DNA of 64,000 bases from Herbaspirillum sp. WKF16 (GCF_028993615.1 NZ_CP118632.1:62001-126000); one strand, 5' to 3'. Positions 26,332-35,392 are shown, counted from the first letter of the stretch. Made by a program: numbers and translations. Notes: generated by a model from the sequence alone, not told the origin.

Positions 26332-26639
26332 GGTGTGTGCCGATCAAATGGGCTTGCGCCGCAGGTCTCAGGAATATTGTTGTTCGTTGTTATTGGACAT
26401 CGCCGGCTATGACGTGCTGACCGGATCGCGGTGGCTTGACGGCATCGGGTGCCAGTTGAGATTACTGGCTTTTGCGGATGGCGGGAATAGGTGCTTGCCG
26501 CAAGCGGCATGAATGGCGCGCTTGCCTGCCGGCATGTGGCGGGGTCGCCACGCATGGCGCGCCTGCCGGGGCCGGCAGGCGTTCAAGTCTCATCAAACCT
26601 CTCATCGAAGATCCCGGCGGATGAGAGGCGGCGCTGTCT
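26332..26639. other. Intergenic region with hairpin
   Basis: 308 bp between the M20 gene end and the chemoreceptor start. A perfect hairpin CGCCTGCCGG-GG-CCGGCAGGCG occupies 26560-26581, without a T-run on either side. It may terminate or stabilise the M20 mRNA. No gene is seen; the AT-rich 26380-26420 part could carry the chemoreceptor promoter. Confidence 0.45.
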
Positions 26640-27947
26640 TCAGTGCCGCGGCGCAAGTCGGGCGCGGCCGGCCATGACCTGCGCCAGCGCGCGCACGCCG
26701 GCGGCGAAGTCGTCCAGCTCCATCGCCTCGTCGGGATTGTGGCTGCCGTTGCCGTTGCGCACGAACAGCATCGCCGTCGGGATGCCCTGGTTGGCAAACA
26801 GCGCGGCATCGTGACCGGCGCCGCTGGGCAGGCGGCGGTGCGTGAGCCGCATGTCCTGCGCCGCGGCTTGCAGTTCATCCTGCAGGACGGCATCCATCTG
26901 CGCCGGCTGGCTGCCGGTGCGCTCGCCCAGTTCGAAGCGCACGCCGTGCTTCTCCTCGGCTGCCGCCACCGCGGCCAGCAAATGGCGCTCCATCTCCTGC
27001 AGGCTGGCGGTGCTGCGCGACCGGATATCGACGCCGAAGCTGGCCAGGCCGGCGACCTTGCTGATGTCGGCCTGCTGCGCATCGGTATAGACCTGGCCGA
27101 AGGTCAGCGTCAGCTCCTGGCCCGCGCGCTCCATCGCGGCCCAATCCTGCTGCAGCCGCGCGATCACTTCGGCCAGCGCCGCCACCGCGTCGCGCCGATG
27201 GCTGCGCGGCGTCGCGCCCGAATGCGCGTAGTCGCCCAGCACGCGCGCGTGGCGGTAGCGCAGGCTGCCGCAGATGCCGGTGACCACGCCCACCTGCTCG
27301 CCGGCCTCCACCAGCACCGGTCCCTGCTCGATGTGCAGCTCCAGGAAGCAGGCGATGCGCGCCGGCGCGAGGTGCGCCTCGCCGGCGGCGATGCCGGCCG
27401 GGCGGCCGCCGCATTCGGCGAGGTGCTCGCGCAGGCTGCGCCGCGTGTCCAGGCGCAGGATCTCCAGCGCCTCGGCCGGCAGCAAGCCGAAGGCCGACTT
27501 GCTGCCGATATACGAGACCGGGAACCAGGCGCTCTCCTCCGCGCGTACGCCCATCACCGTCACGTCGCACTGCGGCTGCGCGCCGGCGGCGATCCAGCCG
27601 GCCAGCACCGCCAGGCCGGCCACCACGCCGGCGGCGCCGTCGTAGTTGCCGCCGCGCGGCACCGAATCGAGGTGCGAGCCGGTCATCACCGCCGGCGCCT
27701 CGCGCTTGCGCCCGGGCAGGGTCAGGTAGAGATTGAGCGCGGCGTCGGTCGTCACTTCCAGGCCCAATCGATGCGCCGTCTGCGCCATCAGCTGATGCGC
27801 GCGCTGCTCGCCGGCGCCGTAGGTGTCGCGCGTGATGCCGTGGGCGACGCCGTGCAGCTCGTCGCTGTCGCGGCGCAGCTGTTCGAACAGCGCGCGCGCC
27901 AGTTGCAGATCGGGTTCGATGGCCGCGGCCGGGGTGTTGGTACGCAT
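26640..27947 (-). CDS. M20 amidohydrolase (allantoate/N-carbamoyl-amino acid type)
   Basis: A 435-residue metal-dependent hydrolase of the hydantoinase/carbamoylase branch of M20. Metal ligands appear in order: His92 (GSHLDSVPRGG), Asp103 (NYDG), and Glu137-Glu138 (VRAEES). ELHIEQGPVLVEAG, DYAHSGATPRSHRRDA and SGAGHDAALFA follow, the last holding the C-terminal metal His. It should cleave a carbamoyl or ureido group from allantoate, ureidoglycolate or an N-carbamoyl amino acid; sequence alone does not decide. The ATG at 27947 has GGAAGC upstream and is preferred over a frame extending 53 residues further. No purine-catabolism neighbours are present. Confidence 0.87.
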   Translation of the reverse strand: MRTNTPAAAIEPDLQLARALFEQLRRDSDELHGVAHGITRDTYGAGEQRAHQLMAQTAHRLGLEVTTDAALNLYLTLPGRKREAPAVMTGSHLDSVPRGGNYDGAAGVVAGLAVLAGWIAAGAQPQCDVTVMGVRAEESAWFPVSYIGSKSAFGLLPAEALEILRLDTRRSLREHLAECGGRPAGIAAGEAHLAPARIACFLELHIEQGPVLVEAGEQVGVVTGICGSLRYRHARVLGDYAHSGATPRSHRRDAVAALAEVIARLQQDWAAMERAGQELTLTFGQVYTDAQQADISKVAGLASFGVDIRSRSTASLQEMERHLLAAVAAAEEKHGVRFELGERTGSQPAQMDAVLQDELQAAAQDMRLTHRRLPSGAGHDAALFANQGIPTAMLFVRNGNGSHNPDEAMELDDFAAGVRALAQVMAGRARLAPRH

Positions 27948-28248
27948 GCTTGCTTCCGTTGTGAGGGTGGGGCTGCGCTCATTTTGCCTCAGAACGCGGC
28001 CGGTCTTTCGTGCATGCAAACCGCTAGCAATAGTCATGCCCCAGGGCAATCGCGAGGGCGACAATGTCCGACGGACGATGCCGCAACACCGGCCGATGCG
28101 TCGCATGGACGCCGCATTTGCGGCATCCGCGAAGCCGAAAATCAGGGCTTGTCCGACATAGCCCGGACGCGCCCTTGCCTATAGTGGCTACACGGATTGC
28201 CGGCACGCCGGTCTTCCTGTTTTTCATTTGACGCCAAGGAGGTAGAAC
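27948..28248. other. Divergent promoter region, M20 / small secreted protein
   Basis: About 300 bp between divergent genes. TATAGT near 28180 could be a minus-10 for the small secreted protein. AAGGAGG sits directly before its ATG, an unusually strong ribosome site. No gene or repeat is seen. Confidence 0.4.
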
Positions 28249-28566
28249 ATGAACACCAACAAGATGAAAGCGCGCCACATCCTGATCCCGTCCCTGCTGA
28301 TGGCCCTGGCCGGCGGCGCAATGGCGCAGAGCGCCCCCGCCACGAGCGCCTCGGGCGTTCCTTCCAACGACCCGTTCGTCCAGAAGCGCCAGGCCGACGC
28401 CGACGCCAAGGCCGACTACAAGGCGCAGAAGAAGGCGGCCAAGGCCGATTACAAGGCCGACCGCAAGGCGGCGAAGAAGGATCTCAAGCAGGAAAAGGCC
28501 GACTCCACCGCCCAACGCAACGAGCAGTTGGCCAACTCGCCGCTGCCCAAGCCGGGTTCGCCGTAA
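28249..28566 (+). CDS. Small secreted Lys/Ala/Asp-rich protein
   Basis: A 105-residue protein. The signal peptide (about 1-26; HILIPSLLMALAGGAMAQS) precedes a low-complexity charged middle (about 47-90) made of repeats like DAKADYKAQKKAAK and ADYKADRKAAKKD, probably a single highly charged helix. I do not recognise a functional family; similar short periplasmic proteins are common in this group. A near-consensus ribosome site AAGGAGG and a strong terminator suggest high expression. Confidence 0.8.
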   Translation: MNTNKMKARHILIPSLLMALAGGAMAQSAPATSASGVPSNDPFVQKRQADADAKADYKAQKKAAKADYKADRKAAKKDLKQEKADSTAQRNEQLANSPLPKPGSP

Positions 28567-28609
28567 GGCAATGACGTATCGCACGGACGCCCTTCGAGCG
28601 TCCAAGAGG

Positions 28610-28636
28610 AAAGCCGGATATGCATCCGGCTTTTTT
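28610..28636 (+). terminator. Rho-independent terminator
   Basis: AAGCCGGAT-ATGC-ATCCGGCTT, a perfect 9-bp stem, then TTTT. It lies 45 bp after the small secreted protein and just before the convergent MFS gene. Confidence 0.9.
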
Positions 28637-28655
28637 CATGTCCATCTCCAGCGCC

Positions 28656-29912
28656 TCAATTGCGCCCCTGTCGCCACAGCTTGCGCGCCAGCCATCCCGC
28701 CGCGGCGACCTGCAGCAGCATGAATCCCGCCACCGCGTTCCATCCCGCGTGCTCCCAGAACCAGCCGCCCACCGAGCCCAGGATGCTGCCGCCGAGGTAG
28801 TAGGCCAGCAGGTAAAGCGAGGCGGCGTGGCCGCGGCCGGTCGATGTCATGCGGCCGACCCAGCTGCTGGCCGCCGAGTGCGTGGTGAAGAAGCCGATGG
28901 TCAGGCACACGATGCCCAGGATCACCAGCGCCAGCGCCGAGGTGCAGGTGAGGAACAGGCCGATGCAGGAGATGGCGATGCCGGCCGTCACCAGCGGCGC
29001 GCGGCCGAAGCGGTCGGCCAGCGCGCCGGCCCATGAGGAGGAGACGATACCGAAGATGTAGGCGCTGAAGATCAGCCCGGTGGCCGTGGCCGACAGCGAG
29101 AAGGGCGCGCCCATCAGGCGAAAGCCCGCATAGTTGTACGAGGTGGCGAAGATGCCCATGGCCAGCGCGCCGATGCCGAACACCAGCGGCAGCCGGCCGT
29201 GCGCCAGGTGGCCACGCCACAGCGCGATGTGATCGCGCATCCGCATCGCGCCGTTACGCACGAAGTTGCGCGACTTGGGCAGCAGCAGCACGAAGGCCGC
29301 CGCCAGCGCCAGGTCGAACACGCCGATGGCCAGCATGGCGCCGCGCCAGCCGAAGGACTCGGCCATCATGCTCATGGCGACCCGGCCCATCATGCCGCCG
29401 AAGGCGTTGCCGCTGACGTACAGCCCCATCGAGAAACCCAGCCCGGCCGGGTCGATTTCTTCCGCCAGGTAGGCCATGGCCACCGCCGGCACGCCGCCCA
29501 GCGCAAAGCCTTCCAGCGCGCGCGCCGCCAGGATCATGTGCCAGCCGGGCGCGACCGCCGCGAGCAGGTTGCAGCAGGCGGCCACCGCCATCGAGGCGAA
29601 CATCAGCTCCTTGCGCCCGTAGCGTTCCGAGACGATACCGGCCAGCGCGATCGATAGCGCCAGCAGGGCGGTCGACAGCGACAGCGCCAGCGAGGCGCCG
29701 GCGGCGCCGACATGGAATTCGCGGGCGAACTCGGGCAGCAGCGGCTGCACGCAGTACAGCAGCGAGAAGGTGGCGAAACCCGAGCAGAACAGGGCCAGCG
29801 CGATGCGGCGATAGGCGGCCGAGCCGCGCACGGCGCCTTGCGCGGGTGTGGGCCTGGCGGCAGGGGAGGCCGGCGGCTGGAGCGCCTTGGCCGGTTCGGA
29901 GAGGGACTGCAT
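28656..29912 (-). CDS. MFS transporter, YnfM-like
   Basis: A 418-residue 12-helix MFS protein with a 35-residue polar lead. LLYCVQPLLPEFAREF in helix 1 and SERYGRKELMF in the helix 2-3 loop are typical of the YnfM/arabinose-polymer efflux group, as is FGRAPLVTAG in the second half. The substrate is unknown. It is divergent from the LysR gene at 30040, which probably controls it through the palindrome at 29987-30002. Confidence 0.88.
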   Translation of the reverse strand: MQSLSEPAKALQPPASPAARPTPAQGAVRGSAAYRRIALALFCSGFATFSLLYCVQPLLPEFAREFHVGAAGASLALSLSTALLALSIALAGIVSERYGRKELMFASMAVAACCNLLAAVAPGWHMILAARALEGFALGGVPAVAMAYLAEEIDPAGLGFSMGLYVSGNAFGGMMGRVAMSMMAESFGWRGAMLAIGVFDLALAAAFVLLLPKSRNFVRNGAMRMRDHIALWRGHLAHGRLPLVFGIGALAMGIFATSYNYAGFRLMGAPFSLSATATGLIFSAYIFGIVSSSWAGALADRFGRAPLVTAGIAISCIGLFLTCTSALALVILGIVCLTIGFFTTHSAASSWVGRMTSTGRGHAASLYLLAYYLGGSILGSVGGWFWEHAGWNAVAGFMLLQVAAAGWLARKLWRQGRN

Positions 29913-29986
29913 GAGGGATTTCCTTGCCGGCGCGAGGCATCGGGGCGCCGTTCTGTTGCGATGCCGCCAGTCTGGAAGAATTCAGT

Positions 29987-30002
29987 TATATTGTCCAATA
30001 TA
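29987..30002. promoter_or_regulatory. Palindrome between MFS and LysR genes
   Basis: TATATTG-TC-CAATATA, a perfect 7-bp inverted repeat with 2-bp spacer. It lies 37 bp before the LysR ATG and 74 bp before the MFS ATG, in AT-rich DNA. It suits a LysR or promoter site. Confidence 0.55.
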
Positions 30003-30039
30003 TGAAACTGCCTGTTTCCATCTACAAAACAGATATCAC

Positions 30040-30948
30040 ATGGAACTCCGCCACCTCCGCTATTTCCTGGCCGTCGCCGACCAGCTGAGTTTCACCCGCG
30101 CCGCGGGGAAGGTCGGCATCGGCCAGCCGCCGCTGTCGATGCAGATCAAGGCGCTGGAGCAGGAGGTGGGCGCGCCGCTGTTCGTGCGCGCCTCGCACGG
30201 GGTGGCGCTGTCGGAGGTGGGGCGGGTGTTCCTGCCGCACGCGCAAAAGGCCGTGGCCGCCGCCGAGCAGGCGCTGCGCGCGGCGCAGCAGGCCGCCAGC
30301 GGCGAGGTAGGGCTGCTGCGCATGGGCTTCACCTCGTCGGCGGTATTCCATCCGCTGGTGTCGCATTCGCTGCAGCAATTCCGCGAGCGCCATCCCAAGC
30401 TGGAGATCTCGCTCAGCGAGGGCATCACCGAGCAATTGCTGGCCGATATCGCGGCGTCGCAGCTCGACGCCGCCTTCGTGCGCATCGTCACCACGCCGTC
30501 CGATGAACTGGGTGTGGTGGAGCTGCCGGCCGAGAAGCTCAAGGTGGCGCTGCCGCGCACGCATCCGCTGGCGCGCCGCAAGTCGCTGCGGCTGCAAGAC
30601 CTGGCGTCGGAGAATTTCATCATGGTCCCGCGCGGCAAGGGCTCCGCGCTGTATGACGAGATCTTCAGCGCCTGCCAGGCGGCCGGCTTCGATCCGCAGG
30701 TGATCCAGCTGGCGCCGCAGCTGACCTCGGCGATCAACCTGGTGGCGGCGGGGCTGGGGATTTCCATCGTGCCCGAGGCGATCGAGCAGGTGCAGCTGGC
30801 GCAGGTGCGCTATATCGAGATCCGGGAGCCGGCGCCGCGCGCCCAGCTGTCGCTGGCGTATCACCCGCAGTCGATCGCGGCCGCGCGTTTTGCCGCGCAC
30901 CTGCGGCGTTCGCTGCGGCGCGCGGGCGGAGGATCCGACAAGGAATGA
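30040..30948 (+). CDS. LysR-family regulator
   Basis: A 302-residue LTTR. The HTH reads ELRHLRYFLAVADQLSFTRAA and GQPPLSMQIKALEQEVG, as in the HcaR/BenM/CatM-like group with the GQPPLS signature. The effector domain has LLRMGFTSSAVFHPLV and VAAGLGISIVPEAI. The ATG at 30040 gives the standard family start; an upstream frame from 29848 overlaps the MFS gene antisense. It is divergent from MFS. Confidence 0.9.
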   Translation: MELRHLRYFLAVADQLSFTRAAGKVGIGQPPLSMQIKALEQEVGAPLFVRASHGVALSEVGRVFLPHAQKAVAAAEQALRAAQQAASGEVGLLRMGFTSSAVFHPLVSHSLQQFRERHPKLEISLSEGITEQLLADIAASQLDAAFVRIVTTPSDELGVVELPAEKLKVALPRTHPLARRKSLRLQDLASENFIMVPRGKGSALYDEIFSACQAAGFDPQVIQLAPQLTSAINLVAAGLGISIVPEAIEQVQLAQVRYIEIREPAPRAQLSLAYHPQSIAAARFAAHLRRSLRRAGGGSDKE

Positions 30949-30972
30949 GGGGGCAGGCCCGGGCGAGCGCGA

Positions 30973-31449
30973 TCAGCGCGTCTTGAACTGGTCCAGCACC
31001 GAGTTGGCCTGTTCCAGGAAGGCCGCCGGATATTCCTCGACCAGCCGCTCCAGCGCCGGCAGCATGCGCTCCAGCGCGATGGTCAGGGCGATGTCGCTGA
31101 TCTCCTCGCCCCACAGCACCTTCTGCACGAAGGCGGCGGGGCCGATCTCGGAGATCAGGCGCATGCTCATCTGGCGTTCCAGGGTGTCGGTGCGCGGACC
31201 GAACACATCCTCGAAGATCCGGACAATGGCTTCCTCCAGCTTGCGGCGGAAGCTCTCCACATCATCGAACAGGGTTTGCGGATCGGCAGGCGCCGGCATC
31301 TGGCCGCGCTCGATCAGGTCGCGCGCTTCTTCGGCCATGCGGCTCAGTTCCTGCACGTGCAGCGTCAGCGCGCTGATCTCGTCGATCAGCGTGCGCAATG
31401 GCAATTGCGGCATCTCGGATTCGGCGGAACCCGCTGGTGATGAATTCAT
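30973..31449 (-). CDS. Conserved-looking hypothetical protein, helical
   Basis: A 158-residue soluble, acidic, almost entirely helical protein. A heptad-like stretch at about 18-50 (TLIDEISALTLHVQELSRMAEEARDLIE) suggests coiled coil. No signal peptide, membrane segment or enzymatic motif is visible. I do not recognise the family. It stands alone between two LysR genes with a weak ribosome site. Codon use is normal, which supports it being real. Confidence 0.65.
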   Translation of the reverse strand: MNSSPAGSAESEMPQLPLRTLIDEISALTLHVQELSRMAEEARDLIERGQMPAPADPQTLFDDVESFRRKLEEAIVRIFEDVFGPRTDTLERQMSMRLISEIGPAAFVQKVLWGEEISDIALTIALERMLPALERLVEEYPAAFLEQANSVLDQFKTR

Positions 31450-31624
31450 CTTGTTGTTGTGCTCAGGCAGACGGCCGGGCTCTTGCTATGCCTGCGCCCG
31501 CGCGGCCTGGTTGACCCAATCATGCCGGCGCAACCGTTTCCCTGACGACTGCGCCACCCCTCGGTCCATGCCGGTTTGCCGCGTTTCCCGCGCGGCAGCA
31601 GCGATTTCCCGATCCCTGATAATA

Positions 31625-31682
31625 ATTTCCGTATGGAAATCAGGCGAAGTATAGTGCGGTGCAATAGATTCCGCATGAAAAT
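31625..31682. promoter_or_regulatory. Two related half-palindromes upstream of hypothetical gene
   Basis: ATTTCC-GTAT-GGAAAT (31625-31640) is a perfect inverted repeat. A looser copy, GATTCCGCATGAAAAT (31667-31682), follows 42 bp later. Both are upstream of the 158-residue gene, in AT-rich DNA. They may be promoter-linked operators. Confidence 0.35.
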
Positions 31683-31736
31683 TTTCGAGTATTCAGCGCA
31701 GATACGACAACGATGGCATCCATTATTGCCTGATTA

Positions 31737-32693
31737 TCAAAAGAATGGCCCACCATTGCGTCTTTTTTCGCCGTTGGCCGCGCCCAGTTCCTCGATCTGG
31801 AACATATCCGAAAACTCGCAGCATTCCTGCGCCAGCATCAGGATGGAGGAGATGAAACTGCTCTTGCGCTCGCTGCGGTAGAGCGCGACGTAGGGCACGT
31901 CGGGCAGCCTGGGCGTGGTCTCGACGATCTCCAGCGTGCCGCTCTCGATCAGCGGGCGCAGCGGTTTGTAGGGCAGGTAGCTCACCCCCATGCCCGATAC
32001 CGTCAGCCCGATCAGCGCCACCACGCTGCTGCAGGACAGCGAGTGGCTGGGGAAGATCGATTGCGACTTGATCCAGCGATCGTAGATGATGCCGGTGCCG
32101 GACTTGTTGCCCTGGGTGAGGATGGTGTGCGAGGCCAGCTCGTGCATGCGCAGGGGCCGGCGGCGCTCGCCGATCAGGCCCGGGCGCGCCAGCCATACGC
32201 TCTTCACCGCGGCCAGGGGCAGCGCCGACAGGCCGGGCTCGGCGAAGGCATCGGGCACGATGATGGCGTCCATCTCGTCGTTGAGGAGCTTGTCGCGCAG
32301 GTTTGCGCTCAGGTCCACGTCCGGCTCGATCACCACCCGCGGATAGTGCTGGTGAATACGCCGCACCAGCCGCGGCAGCCAGGTCATCGCCGTCAGTTCG
32401 GTGACGCCGATGCGCAGCCGGCGTTCGATCACTTCGGGCTTGCTGAACTGCTCGATGGCGATGTCGCGCTGCTCCAGCAGGCGCCGCGCGATCAGCAGCA
32501 TCTCTTCGCCCTTTTCGGTCAGGCGCGCCTGGCGCTGCTCGCGGTCGAACAGCGGCGTGTCGAAACTGGCTTCCAGCTCCTTGATGCGCTTGGAGACCGC
32601 GGACTGCGTGGTGTTGAGCTTGCGCGCCGCCGGCGCGAAGCCGCCGAGGGTGGCGATCCAGTAGAGGGCTTCGAGTTGCTTGAACGAGAACAT
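31737..32693 (-). CDS. LysR-family regulator
   Basis: A 318-residue LTTR. The HTH reads SFKQLEALYWIATLGGFAPAA and TTQSAVSKRIKELE. The effector domain contains LRIGVTELTAMTWLPRLV and LTVSGMGVSYLP. The ATG at 32693 has AGGAAA upstream; the in-frame ATG at 32798 adds 35 residues without similarity. Regulators of this kind often flank amino-acid or hydroxy-acid catabolic genes. The nearest candidates here are the RraA cluster at 35488, beyond feo, so its target is uncertain. Confidence 0.85.
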   Translation of the reverse strand: MFSFKQLEALYWIATLGGFAPAARKLNTTQSAVSKRIKELEASFDTPLFDREQRQARLTEKGEEMLLIARRLLEQRDIAIEQFSKPEVIERRLRIGVTELTAMTWLPRLVRRIHQHYPRVVIEPDVDLSANLRDKLLNDEMDAIIVPDAFAEPGLSALPLAAVKSVWLARPGLIGERRRPLRMHELASHTILTQGNKSGTGIIYDRWIKSQSIFPSHSLSCSSVVALIGLTVSGMGVSYLPYKPLRPLIESGTLEIVETTPRLPDVPYVALYRSERKSSFISSILMLAQECCEFSDMFQIEELGAANGEKRRNGGPFF

Positions 32694-32828
32694 GGGGTTT
32701 CCTGGTGGGCCGCCTTGCGCCGCGGCCGATGGCGCATTGTAGAGCAAGGCGCGCGGGCGACCCGCGCGCGCCGCGGCATATTGCCGCAGAGGCCGCATCG
32801 GGGCCGGGCGCGGCGGCGGGTAGCCTTA

Positions 32829-32847
32829 TATAATGAGAATGCTTATC
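32829..32847. promoter_or_regulatory. Fur box upstream of feoA
   Basis: TATAATGAGAATGCTTATC matches 15 of 19 positions of the Fur consensus, 51 bp before the feoA ATG. It is the best Fur match in the window. Confidence 0.82.
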
Positions 32848-32898
32848 GATACCTCGTCTCGACCTCATCTTCCATCTCTCCATCGCCCCATTTCTCGT

Positions 32899-33144
32899 AT
32901 GCGACTGACCGAACTAGCCAAGGGCGCCTGCGCCATTGTTGACCATGTTGCCGACCTTCATGCCGCCGACGCGGTGGCGGGGCGCTTGCGCGACCTTGGC
33001 TTCGTCGACGGCGAACCGGTGCGCATCGTCGCCGCGGCGCCCTGGGGCGCCGATCCCATCCTGGTGCAGATCGGCTCGACCCGCTTCGCGCTGCGCCGCG
33101 CCGAGGCCGAGCGCGTGCGCTTGCGGGCGGGGGAGGCGCAATGA
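32899..33144 (+). CDS. feoA: Ferrous iron transport protein A
   Basis: An 81-residue SH3-like FeoA protein: MRLTELAKGACAIV, GRLRDLGFVDGEPVRIV, DPILVQIGSTRFALRRAEAE, the usual beta-barrel pattern. It assists FeoB in Fe(II) uptake. MRLTE at 32899 is the family start; an in-frame ATG at 32833 lies inside the Fur site. Its stop overlaps the feoB start (ATGA). Confidence 0.93.
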   Translation: MRLTELAKGACAIVDHVADLHAADAVAGRLRDLGFVDGEPVRIVAAAPWGADPILVQIGSTRFALRRAEAERVRLRAGEAQ

Positions 33145-34964
33145 GCGGGGCGCTCAACATCGCCCTGGTGGGCAACCCGAACTGCGGCAAGACCGCGCTG
33201 TTCAACCAGTTGACCGGGGCGCGCCAGAAGGTGGCCAACTATGCCGGCGTCACCGTCGAGCGCAAGTCCGGCAGCTTCACCGCGCCGTCCGGCCGCGCGG
33301 TGCGCGTGGTCGACCTGCCCGGCGCCTACAGCCTGCAGTCGGTCAGCCCCGACGAGCGCGTCACGCAGGCGGTGCTGGAGGGCCGCTATCCGGGCGAGGC
33401 GGCGCCCGACCTGATCGTGTGCGTGGCCGACGCCACCAACCTGCGCCTGCACCTGCGCTTCGTGCTCGAGGTGCGGCGCATGGGGCGGCCCATGGTGCTG
33501 GCGCTGAACATGATGGATGCCGCCGCGCGCCGCGGCATCACGGTCGACGTCGCCGCGCTCGCGCAGCGCCTGGGCATGCCGGTGATCCAGACCATCGCCG
33601 TCAAGAGCGGCGGCGCGCGCGCCCTGGTCGAGGCGATCGATGTCGCCGCGCCGCCGCCGCCGGGCAATGCCGGCGGCGCCGACGACCTGCACGCCGAGGT
33701 GCGCGCGATCCTGGCCGCCACCGTGGTGATGCCGCGCGCCACCGACCGCCGCGACGACGCGCTGGATCGCATCGCCCTGCACCCGGTGCTGGGCGTGGCC
33801 TTGCTGGCGCTGGTGATGTTCCTGGTGTTCCAGGCCGTGTACGCGATCGGCAAGCCGCTGACCGACGCCATCGCCGATGGCTTCGGCACGCTGGCCGGGC
33901 TGGCCGGCGCATGGCTGCCGGAGGGGCCGCTGCGCGGGCTGGTGTCGGACGGGCTGCTGTCCGGCCTGGGCACGGTGCTGGGTTTCCTGCCGCAGATCCT
34001 GGTGCTGTTCTTCTTCATCCTGGTGCTGGAAGAATCCGGCTACCTGCCGCGCGCGGCCTTCCTGCTGGATCGCCTGATGGTGTCGGTCGGCCTCTCCGGG
34101 CGCTCCTTCATCCCGCTGCTTTCCAGCTTCGCCTGCGCCATCCCCGGCATCATGGGCACGCGCAGCATCACCGATCCGCGCGACCGCCTGGCCACCATCC
34201 TGGTGGCGCCGCTGATGACCTGCTCGGCGCGGCTGCCGGTGTATGCGCTGCTGATCGGCGCCTTCATCCCGCAGCGCGCGGTGCTGGGCATCTTCAACCT
34301 GCAGGGCGTGGCGCTGTTCTGCCTGTACGCGGCAGGCATCGGCGCGGCCATGTTCGTGGCCTGGGTCGCCAAGCGCATCCGCCGCAGCCAGCAGGAACGC
34401 GCGCTGCTGATGGAGCTGCCGTCCTATCGCGTGCCCAGGTTGCGCGACATCGGCATCGGCCTGTGGGAGCGCGGCAGCATCTTCCTGAAGCGCCTGACCG
34501 GCGTGATGCTGGCGCTGACCGTGCTGATGTGGGCCATCTGCACCTTCCCCTCGCCGCCGGCCGGCGCCACCGAAGCGGCGATCGATTATTCGCTGGCCGG
34601 CGCCATCGGCCACGCCCTGCAATACGTGTTCGCGCCGCTGGGCTTCAACTGGCAGATCAGCCTGTCGCTGATCCCCGCCTTCGCCGCGCGCGAAACCGCG
34701 GTGGCCACGCTGGCCACCGTGTACTCGGTCGCCGGCGACGAGGGCGCGGGCCTGCAGCAGGCGCTGGCCGCGCATATCTCGCTGGCCAGCGCGCTGTCGC
34801 TGATGGTGTGGTTCGCCTTCGCGCCGCAATGCATGTCGACCCTGGCCATCATCCGCCGCGAGACGCAGTCCTGGCGCCTGGTGGCGCTGTCCTTCGGCTA
34901 CATGTTCGTGCTGGCGTACGTGGCCTCGTTCATCACTTACCGCGTGGCGGGGTGGCTGGCATGA
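33141..34964 (+). CDS. feoB: Ferrous iron transport protein B
   Basis: A 607-residue inner-membrane Fe(II) transporter. The N-terminal G domain shows G1 GNPNCGKT (11-18), G3 DLPG (58-61) and G4 NMMD. The membrane part has two gate motifs, around SFACAIPGIMGTR and IPAFAARETAVATL, with Cys residues typical of the pore. It is shorter than the E. coli protein (about 770 residues), as in many betaproteobacteria, with a reduced soluble spacer. It is translationally coupled to feoA and to the next gene by ATGA overlaps. Confidence 0.95.
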   Translation: MSGALNIALVGNPNCGKTALFNQLTGARQKVANYAGVTVERKSGSFTAPSGRAVRVVDLPGAYSLQSVSPDERVTQAVLEGRYPGEAAPDLIVCVADATNLRLHLRFVLEVRRMGRPMVLALNMMDAAARRGITVDVAALAQRLGMPVIQTIAVKSGGARALVEAIDVAAPPPPGNAGGADDLHAEVRAILAATVVMPRATDRRDDALDRIALHPVLGVALLALVMFLVFQAVYAIGKPLTDAIADGFGTLAGLAGAWLPEGPLRGLVSDGLLSGLGTVLGFLPQILVLFFFILVLEESGYLPRAAFLLDRLMVSVGLSGRSFIPLLSSFACAIPGIMGTRSITDPRDRLATILVAPLMTCSARLPVYALLIGAFIPQRAVLGIFNLQGVALFCLYAAGIGAAMFVAWVAKRIRRSQQERALLMELPSYRVPRLRDIGIGLWERGSIFLKRLTGVMLALTVLMWAICTFPSPPAGATEAAIDYSLAGAIGHALQYVFAPLGFNWQISLSLIPAFAARETAVATLATVYSVAGDEGAGLQQALAAHISLASALSLMVWFAFAPQCMSTLAIIRRETQSWRLVALSFGYMFVLAYVASFITYRVAGWLA

Positions 34965-35245
34965 GCGCGCTGTGGTGGCAATACGCGGTGATCGCGACGC
35001 TGGTGGCGGCCAGCCTGCTGTACATGCTGCGCAAGCTGGCGCCATCGGCCGCATGGCGCTGGCAGGCGCATTTCGCGGCGTGGCTGCTGCACCGCCGTTC
35101 GACACGCTGGCAGGCGCTGGGACGCCACCTGCTGCCGCCGCCCAGCGCGGGCGGTTGCGGCGGGGGAGCCTGCGATGGTTGCGGCGACTCCGGCGACGCC
35201 ATGCCGCCGGCGGAGCAGAAAATCACCTTCCATCGTCGCCGCTGA
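34961..35245 (+). CDS. FeoB-associated Cys-containing small membrane protein
   Basis: A 94-residue protein overlapping the feoB stop by ATGA. One N-terminal membrane helix (about 6-24; WQYAVIATLVAASLLYML) is followed by a basic stretch. A Gly/Cys motif CGGGACDGC (Cys66, 71, 74) leads into the tail QKITFHRRR. It occupies the FeoC position but is not a winged-helix FeoC. It resembles the short Cys-rich membrane proteins (DUF6587/FeoP type) that often follow feoB. It may handle iron at the pore; its role is inferred from context. Confidence 0.8.
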   Translation: MSALWWQYAVIATLVAASLLYMLRKLAPSAAWRWQAHFAAWLLHRRSTRWQALGRHLLPPPSAGGCGGGACDGCGDSGDAMPPAEQKITFHRRR

Positions 35246-35392
35246 ACGGCGCGCCCGCCGCCCCGCCGGCCTTCGTCATTGGCCGGATCTCCCCTTTTCA
35301 CACCCTTCTTCGCCTGCGCCGCAGGAACGCCCTCCCGCTGTGCGGGAGCGAGCGCACCGCCTCGGGGCAAGGCGTTAATTCATTCCAAAAAA

